DNA from: Polymorphobacter_B sp038225475 | GTDB taxonomy: Bacteria; Pseudomonadota; Alphaproteobacteria; Sphingomonadales; Sphingomonadaceae | Assembly: GCA_038225475.1 (NCBI GenBank) | Contig: JBBRRA010000009.1 | Span: forward strand, 25,078 to 89,077 | Direction: 5' to 3' | DNA: 64,000 nt | In this document: positions 59,421-64,000 of the stretch, piece by piece | How positions within the stretch are numbered: the stretch's first letter is position 1 | How the letters are laid out: each line of letters begins with the position of its first letter | Position numbers and translations under genes: made by a program | The notes under the pieces: generated by a model | Seen by the model: only the letters and a program-made list of their open reading frames with translations | Databases searched by the model: none | What the model was told of the DNA's origin: nothing

Positions 59421-59454
59421 GCCGGGCGCGGGCGGGCTAGACCGCCAACCCGGC
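59421..59454. terminator. Hairpin at the 3' end of the FAD oxidoreductase gene
   Basis: GCCGGG-cgcg-GGCGG, loop gctaga, CCGCC-aa-CCCGGC. Eleven G/C pairs with a small internal loop, overlapping the oxidoreductase stop. No T-run on either strand. It could terminate or stabilise transcripts from both sides. Confidence 0.45.
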
Positions 59455-60546
59455 ACGGCGCAGCGCGGCGGGCGGCACGCGCGTTGCCGCCGCCAGCCCG
59501 CGCAGCGTTGCCGGCACCAGCGTCAAGCCGGCGAGCAGCAGCGCGCGGCCGACCGGCGTCTGCGCACCGCGCTGCAGCCATGTTGCCCGCGCCACCTGCG
59601 CCGCAACATCGCGCCGCAGCCTCGCCTGATAGTCGGCCGCCGACGCGCCGGCGGCCACCGCCTGCGCCGCCAGCCGCGCCGAATGGAGCGCGATCGACAT
59701 GCCGTCGCCCGAAAACGACGGGATCACCGCCGCCTGGTCACCCAGCCGGAAATGCCCGAGCGCATCGGCCGCCGCGACATATCCATAGGGGACGCCCGCG
59801 ATCGTCAGCTGCCGGGCCCGCTGCGGCACGGCGTCGGCCAGTCGCCTTGCAATGCCCGGCTCGGCAAGCAGCGCCGCGAACAGCCCGTCCCAGCTGGCTC
59901 CCGCCGCCTGCCAGCGCGCCGCATCGACGAGCAGGCATAGGTTGACGACATCGTCCTCGACCAGCTGCAGCCCGGCATAGCCGCCGTCGAACAGCACCAC
60001 CTCGATAAAGCCGCGCAGCGCCGCGCGCACGCTGGCGGGCACGCGGAAATATTGCTTGAAGCCGATCAGCCCGGTGATCGCCCCACCGGTATCGCGCCGC
60101 GCCCCACGGATGTCGTGCTTGCCGCTGGCCAGCAGCACCGTGGCATCGCTGATCACCCCCGCGCTCGTGCTCACCCCAGCCTGCGTCAGCGCACGCACCG
60201 TGACCCCGCGCTCGACCTTGGCACCCGCCGCCGCGGCATGGTCGAGCAGCACCGCATCGAGCCGCCGCCGGGTCAGCCCGAGCGCGACGAACGGCAGCCG
60301 CGCCTCGGCCGCACGCTGGCGATACACCAGCCGCACGCGGTCGATCGGCGCGCCGCCAAGCCGGGTCACATCGAGGCCAAGCTTGGCGAGGTGCGCCTGT
60401 GCCTCGGTCGACAGGAACTCGCCGCAAATCTTGTCGTGCGGCTCGGTCGTGCGCTCGAGCAGCAGCGGCCGCGCGCCGCCCTGCGCCAGCAGCGCCGCCG
60501 CCGCGCCGCCCGCCAACCCGCCGCCGGCGATCACGATCGGGCTCAC
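59437..60546 (-). CDS. FAD-dependent oxidoreductase, geranylgeranyl-reductase-like
   Basis: 369 residues from GTG 60546, overlapping the methyltransferase stop (GTGA). FAD-binding fold: IVIAGGGLAGGAAAALLAQGG near the N-terminus, KICGEFLSTEAQAHL, and FSGDGMSIALHSARLAA near the second FAD loop. Similar enzymes reduce isoprenoids or hydroxylate aromatic rings. Last gene of the type III PKS operon, so it likely oxidises or reduces the polyketide product. Confidence 0.85.
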   Translation of the reverse strand: MSPIVIAGGGLAGGAAAALLAQGGARPLLLERTTEPHDKICGEFLSTEAQAHLAKLGLDVTRLGGAPIDRVRLVYRQRAAEARLPFVALGLTRRRLDAVLLDHAAAAGAKVERGVTVRALTQAGVSTSAGVISDATVLLASGKHDIRGARRDTGGAITGLIGFKQYFRVPASVRAALRGFIEVVLFDGGYAGLQLVEDDVVNLCLLVDAARWQAAGASWDGLFAALLAEPGIARRLADAVPQRARQLTIAGVPYGYVAAADALGHFRLGDQAAVIPSFSGDGMSIALHSARLAAQAVAAGASAADYQARLRRDVAAQVARATWLQRGAQTPVGRALLLAGLTLVPATLRGLAAATRVPPAALRRAGLAV

Positions 60547-61262
60547 TTCAGGCGCCCGACGCACAGGCGGAACGGCACCAGCCAGCGCAGCGTGACCGCC
60601 GACCGCTCGATGCCCGCCGCGGCCAGCAGCCGGACCCAGTCCCCGCGCCGGAAACTGCGTGCGACCGACACCGGCCCGTCGTGACGCACGAACCGATGCC
60701 AGCGCGCCGCCCAAGCCAGCACGTGAAATCCGTAAAAGGCGAGCCAATGCCGATGCAGGTCGTTAACGAACCAACCCTTGATTGCGGTCGCCTCCATCCA
60801 GCGCAGAAAGCGCACGACTTCCGCATCGCGCATATGGTGCGCCACCAGCGAGCTGATGATGAAATCGGGCGGCGGGAGCAGTGCGGCGGCAAACACATCG
60901 CCAGTCCGATAGTCGATATGCATCGCGGCATCGGTCGCCGCAGCCGCTGCCGGTGCGCCGCGCGGATTGAGGTCGATCCCGGTCAGCACCGGAACCAGCC
61001 CGCGCCGCGTCGCCCATTGGTGGACCGCGCGCAGCATGTCACCCTCGCCGAAGCCGACATCGAGCAGCGTGAAGCTGTCGCCCGGCTGCAATGCCGCCGT
61101 CGCGCGCGCCAGCCAGCGCAACGTCGGCGGCCGAGCAAGCGTGACGGTGTTGACGCGCGCCAGATCGGCAAGGCATGCGGCGAACTCGGCGGCGGTCACA
61201 TGCTCGCCGTCCATCAGCTCAGGTTCGGTCGAGCGCGCGGCAAAACTGCGCACGCGCCTCAC
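60543..61262 (-). CDS. Class I SAM-dependent methyltransferase of the polyketide operon
   Basis: 239 residues from GTG 61262, overlapping the synthase stop (GTGA). SAM motif I FTLLDVGFGEGDMLRAV, acidic loop LTGIDLNPRG, and FIISSLVAHHMRDAEVVRFLRWME. The C-terminus has a hydrophobic stretch (LHRHWLAFYGFHVLAWAARW) that may contact membrane or lipid. Probably O- or C-methylates the polyketide. Confidence 0.85.
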   Translation of the reverse strand: MRRVRSFAARSTEPELMDGEHVTAAEFAACLADLARVNTVTLARPPTLRWLARATAALQPGDSFTLLDVGFGEGDMLRAVHQWATRRGLVPVLTGIDLNPRGAPAAAAATDAAMHIDYRTGDVFAAALLPPPDFIISSLVAHHMRDAEVVRFLRWMEATAIKGWFVNDLHRHWLAFYGFHVLAWAARWHRFVRHDGPVSVARSFRRGDWVRLLAAAGIERSAVTLRWLVPFRLCVGRLK

Positions 61263-62359
61263 CCGACCGTCTTGAACCGGAAGCTTTCCGCCGCCAACCC
61301 CGGCCCGAAGGCCACGCCAAACCCGTCGGCGGCGCGCGCCACGCTGGTCCCGACACCGCCGAGAATACGCTCGAGCACGAACATCAGCGTCGCCGACGAC
61401 ATGTTGCCGAAGTCGCGTAACACCGACCGCGACCAGTCGAGCTTGTCCGCCGCGAGCTCGAAGCCAGTTTCGACCGCATCGAGAATCGTCCGGCCCCCGG
61501 CATGAACCGCCCACAGGTCATAGTCCGCCGATCGCAGCCCGCGCAGCAGCCCCTTGTCGTCGTTGCGCTCGTTTTCGAACTTCAAGGCCCGCGCAATCTT
61601 GCCCGGCACCTCGCCCGACAGATGCATGTCGAACCCCTGGTCGCCGACCCGCCATGTGATCGCGTGGCCCGAATCCTCGATCGTCGTCGCGCGGAAGTCC
61701 TTGAGCGCGATGCCGGTTTCGTCGGCAGTCACCAGCGTCGCAGCACAACCGTCGCCGAACAGCAGCATCGACAACAGCTGCTCGAGGTTGGCAGTTTGCT
61801 GGAAGTGCAAAGTGCACAGCTCGAGATTGACGACGAGCACTCGCGCCGACGGGTCCGACCGCACGAAGTGATGCGCCAGCCGCAGCGAATTGACCGCCGC
61901 ATAACAGCCCATGAAGCCGACGCCGGTCCGTTCGACGCCGGGGTCGAGCCCGGCCGCCTTGACGATCAGCTGGTCGATGCCCGGCGCGATGAACCCGGTG
62001 CACGACGCCACCACCAGATGCGTGATGCGGTCGCGCTCGCCGTCGATACCCATCGCCTCGATCGCCTGCAGTGCCAGCCCCGGCGCGGTCTTTTCGAAAC
62101 GCGCCATCCGCGCGGCGGTCCCTGGAAATTCGCCGGGGGTGTAAAACCCTTCGGTGTCAGCGACGAACCCGTCGGGGTTTTCGACCGGCTCGAAGAACGA
62201 ATAGCGCCGCTCGATGCCGGCTCGGCTCACCATGCGTTTGAAGATCGCACTGTCGCGGCGCTCGGTGATGAACCCCTGCACAAAGCGGACAAAGGCCGGA
62301 TGAACGTCGTTCGGCGGAACGGCAGTTCCGATCCGGTTGATATGGGCGACGGCGGTCAT
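61259..62359 (-). CDS. Type III polyketide synthase (chalcone/stilbene synthase family)
   Basis: 366 residues. The ATG is chosen since GGAG precedes it by seven bases. The catalytic triad is complete: Cys152 (GFMGCYAAVNSL), His286 (WAVHAGGRTIL) and Asn319 (FGNMSSATLMFVL). It condenses an acyl-CoA starter with malonyl-CoA to pyrones, resorcinols or phloroglucinol-type products. First gene of a three-gene operon with methyltransferase and FAD enzyme; the product is unknown. AccA in this window makes malonyl-CoA. Confidence 0.93.
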   Translation of the reverse strand: MTAVAHINRIGTAVPPNDVHPAFVRFVQGFITERRDSAIFKRMVSRAGIERRYSFFEPVENPDGFVADTEGFYTPGEFPGTAARMARFEKTAPGLALQAIEAMGIDGERDRITHLVVASCTGFIAPGIDQLIVKAAGLDPGVERTGVGFMGCYAAVNSLRLAHHFVRSDPSARVLVVNLELCTLHFQQTANLEQLLSMLLFGDGCAATLVTADETGIALKDFRATTIEDSGHAITWRVGDQGFDMHLSGEVPGKIARALKFENERNDDKGLLRGLRSADYDLWAVHAGGRTILDAVETGFELAADKLDWSRSVLRDFGNMSSATLMFVLERILGGVGTSVARAADGFGVAFGPGLAAESFRFKTVG

Positions 62360-62433
62360 CGATTTCTCCAGCAGCGGCTTAAGCCTACTCCCGCGCAACA
62401 ACTCGGGACAGCGGTTAAAGTTACGCTGGAGGC

Positions 62434-62462
62434 TTGGAGACGGCGCGCAGCTGCGGCACAAT
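62434..62462 (+). promoter_or_regulatory. Weak promoter candidate for the P1 peptidase gene
   Basis: TTGGAG, 17 bp, CACAAT, then seven bases to the ATG. The -35 is only 3/6; the placement would give a leaderless mRNA. No ribosome binding site is seen. Confidence 0.25.
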
Positions 62463-62469
62463 AGCACGG

Positions 62470-63357
62470 ATGACCGACACCTTCACCGATGTCCCCGGCC
62501 TGCGCGTCGGGCACGCACACGATGTCGCGGCACGGACCGGCGTGACGGTAATCGTCCCGATGGCTCCCGTGGTGATGGCGGTCGATGTTCGCGGCGGCGG
62601 TCCCGGCACGCGCGAGACGGACGCGCTGAAGCCGCATACACTTGTCGAACGAGTCCACGCGCTCGTGCTCAGCGGCGGCTCGGTATTCGGTCTGGCGGCC
62701 GCCGACGCGGTCGCGGTTGCGCTGTCGCGTCAGGGCATCGGGCTGCAGGCGGGACCATTGCCCATCCCCGTCGTGCCCGCAGCGATCCTGTTCGATCTGG
62801 GCAACGGCGGCGACAAGCAATGGGGCGAGCCACCCTATGTCGGTCTCGCCCGGGCCGCGCTGGCAACGCTTTCGACAAGTGCGCCAAGCGGGGCAATCGG
62901 CGCCGGCTTCGGCGCTCGCGCTGGCAGCCAGGCGGGCGGCATCGGCAGCAGCAGCCTTGCGGTGCCCGGCGGCTGGCGCGTCGGCGCACTCGTTGCGGTG
63001 AACAGCTTCGGCGAGGTCTATCGCGACGCGCCGCCCAACGGTGACGTGCCGCTGCCCAAGCTGACGCCGGGGGTCGGGCTGGCGGCTACGCAGAACACCT
63101 GCATCGGCGCCGTCGCAACCGATGCGCCGCTCAGCCGCGGGCAGGCCGAACGACTGGCAATGATGGCGCATGACGGTCTGGCGCGCGCGATTCGCCCAAT
63201 CCACACGCCCTTCGACGGCGACACGCTGTTCGCACTCTCGACCGCGCCCGCCGACGCCGGGGTCATCAGCGCGGTCGAACTTGCAATTTTAGGGACGCTC
63301 GCTGCCGACTGTGTCGCCCGCGCGGTCCGCCGCGCGGTTTTCGCCGACCTACGCTAG
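62470..63357 (+). CDS. P1-family (DmpA/BapA-like, S58) peptidase
   Basis: 295 residues. Marks: FTDVPGLRVGHAHDVAARTGVTVIV, AVDVRGGGPGTRETDAL, LVLSGGSVFGLAAADAV and GSQAGGIGSSSLAVPG, where Ser160 or Ser161 would be the autocleavage nucleophile. Family members are aminopeptidases or beta-peptidyl hydrolases. Divergent from the PKS operon. Its stop is two bases from the stop of the convergent lipoprotein-like gene. Confidence 0.87.
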   Translation: MTDTFTDVPGLRVGHAHDVAARTGVTVIVPMAPVVMAVDVRGGGPGTRETDALKPHTLVERVHALVLSGGSVFGLAAADAVAVALSRQGIGLQAGPLPIPVVPAAILFDLGNGGDKQWGEPPYVGLARAALATLSTSAPSGAIGAGFGARAGSQAGGIGSSSLAVPGGWRVGALVAVNSFGEVYRDAPPNGDVPLPKLTPGVGLAATQNTCIGAVATDAPLSRGQAERLAMMAHDGLARAIRPIHTPFDGDTLFALSTAPADAGVISAVELAILGTLAADCVARAVRRAVFADLR

Positions 63358-63359
63358 AC

Positions 63360-63845
63360 TTAATGCACTCCGCCACGGCAAAGCACTGCCAGCGCGTCGC
63401 TACGCACGATCAGCGCGCCGGTCTCGCGCAACGTGGCGGTGACGTCACCGCCACGGGCTGCTGCGACCGCAAGCTCACCGGCGATTCCTTCCAACCGATC
63501 GTGCAGCGCCGCGACCTGCCCGCCAAGTTTTTCAAGGCGTCCAGACTCCAGCTGCAACGTCGCCTGCGCCGCTTGGTCGCCTCGGGCGGCGGCATTTGCG
63601 GCGCTGTCGGTCAGTTCCCGTTGCGTTGCAGCTCGATCTTCAAGATTTTTGAGATCACGGACGATGACCACGAGCCGAGTTGCCGCATCGGCTGCCGCCG
63701 GAGATCCGACGGCGGAAGCCTCTAAAGGTGCTACGGTGGGGATTGGCGCCGTTTCGATCGAGCGCTTCGCTAGACTTGGCCATGCGCCTCCGGGAGCAGC
63801 ACAAGCGGCTACTGCAGCGCAGAACAGGAGTGGCCATCGCTGCAT
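63360..63845 (-). CDS. Small exported coiled-coil protein, unknown
   Basis: 161 residues. Signal sequence with a possible lipobox (LLFCAAVAACAAPGG). A coiled-coil-like helical region follows (LVVIVRDLKNLEDRAATQRELTDSAANAAARGDQAAQATLQLESGRLEKLGGQVAALHDRLEGIAGELA). No family recognised. The upstream region towards the tRNA holds a 14-bp LacI-type palindrome. Confidence 0.6.
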   Translation of the reverse strand: MQRWPLLFCAAVAACAAPGGAWPSLAKRSIETAPIPTVAPLEASAVGSPAAADAATRLVVIVRDLKNLEDRAATQRELTDSAANAAARGDQAAQATLQLESGRLEKLGGQVAALHDRLEGIAGELAVAAARGGDVTATLRETGALIVRSDALAVLCRGGVH

Positions 63846-63875
63846 GCGCCTCTCCTAATGTCGACCGACCAGCAC

Positions 63876-63889
63876 TGCAAGCGCTTGCA
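63876..63889. promoter_or_regulatory. LacI/GalR-type operator candidate
   Basis: TGCAAGCGCTTGCA is a perfect 14-bp palindrome that fits the LacI-family consensus TGnAAnCGnTTnCA at every fixed position. It lies 31 bases upstream of the small exported protein and 35 bases before tRNA-Arg. Confidence 0.5.
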
Positions 63890-63923
63890 TCGCCGCGACG
63901 TTACAGCTAATCGGACCTCGCAT

Positions 63924-64000
63924 GCGCCCGTAGCTCAGCTGGATAGAGCATCAGACTACGAATCTGAGGGTCGGACGTTCGAATCGTTCCGGGCGCACCA
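63924..64000 (+). tRNA. tRNA-Arg (anticodon ACG)
   Basis: 77 bases with cloverleaf: acceptor GCGCCCG/CGGGCGC, D arm GCTC...GAGC, anticodon stem TCAGA/TCTGA with ACG at 63958-63960, T loop GTTCGAATC, and an encoded CCA ending at the last base of the window. The A34 is normally deaminated to inosine to read CGU, CGC and CGA. Confidence 0.97.

Noticed and set aside
1..64000. CRISPR arrays, insertion sequences, prophage, rRNA
   Set aside because: No regularly spaced repeats, transposase, integrase, phage structural genes or rRNA sequence were seen.
63924..64000. An attachment site for an integrative element at the tRNA gene
   Set aside because: The window ends at the tRNA, no integrase is visible, and no repeat of the tRNA 3' end occurs inside the window.

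Overview
This window is a gene-dense, high-G+C bacterial chromosome segment. It most likely comes from an alphaproteobacterium of the order Sphingomonadales. Evidence for this placement: MucR/Ros regulator, Fur without its structural CxxC pairs, HRxxN-type sensor kinase, SdhAF4 (DUF1674) and Tim44-like proteins, obgE-proB-proA-nadD-rsfS-rlmH order, corC-lnt-metK-trmB order (here interrupted), a hemC-hemD-mitofilin-like cluster and a textbook alphaproteobacterial RpoH promoter before dnaK. I see no insertion sequence, prophage, CRISPR array or rRNA. Nearly all of it is core chromosome, packed with 1-4 bp stop/start overlaps (ATGA, GTGA, TGATG) and tail-to-tail gene pairs.

Layout. 1-1.9 kb: end of the ATP synthase operon (atpD partial, atpC), then a di-iron protein with acyl-ACP-desaturase-like metal motifs (1953-2777). 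2.8-5.9 kb (minus): exported methyltransferase-like protein, Smr protein, MltA, Tim44-like protein. 6.1-12.9 kb (plus): secB, murJ, trpS, DUF4136 lipoprotein, universal stress protein, nfuA, nitroreductase, tsaB, rimI. 12.9-20.2 kb: mucR, fur, plsC, miaB, phoH-like, ybeY, corC-like, lnt. An acyltransferase-3 gene in the opposite direction (20.2-21.3 kb) separates lnt from metK. 21.4-25.9 kb: metK, small secreted protein, trmB, isochorismatase-like hydrolase, accA, mutT-like.

25.9-34 kb: two small unknown genes, sdhAF4, tsaD-gpsA (minus), hemC-hemD-mitofilin-like (plus), dctA-like symporter. 33.4-38.4 kb (minus): obgE-proB-proA-nadD-rsfS-rlmH. 38.4-46.5 kb: orphan sensor kinase, rpmA/rplU with promoter and terminator, dnaKJ with an RpoH promoter, a PCuAC copper chaperone, an HExxH protein, and hrcA-grpE. 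46.6-54.7 kb: rph, rdgB, hemW, then lpoA-like (minus) starting back to back with rsmI-yraN-SirB1-like-gshB, then gcdH. 54.7-63.9 kb: FKBP isomerase, a 48-residue membrane protein, manC, unknown secreted protein, PafA-like phosphatase, a three-gene type III polyketide synthase operon (minus), P1-family peptidase, small lipoprotein, and tRNA-Arg(ACG) ending at the window edge.

How it works together: most genes serve translation and tRNA modification (tsaB/tsaD, miaB, trmB, rsmI, ybeY, rlmH, rsfS), envelope building (murJ, lnt, mltA, lpoA, plsC, accA, secB), proteostasis (dnaKJ, hrcA, grpE, rph) and heme/Fe-S supply (hemC, hemD, hemW, nfuA, fur). The most distinctive unit is the translationally coupled type III PKS, SAM-methyltransferase and FAD oxidoreductase trio (59437-62359), which looks like a small pathway for a modified phenolic or quinone lipid of unknown identity. 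Other points worth following are the desaturase-like di-iron protein, the insertion between lnt and metK, several promoters set for leaderless mRNAs, an orphan promoter in a convergent gap at 59.3 kb, and a triplicated 18-bp repeat that is read in two frames at the rsmI/yraN junction.
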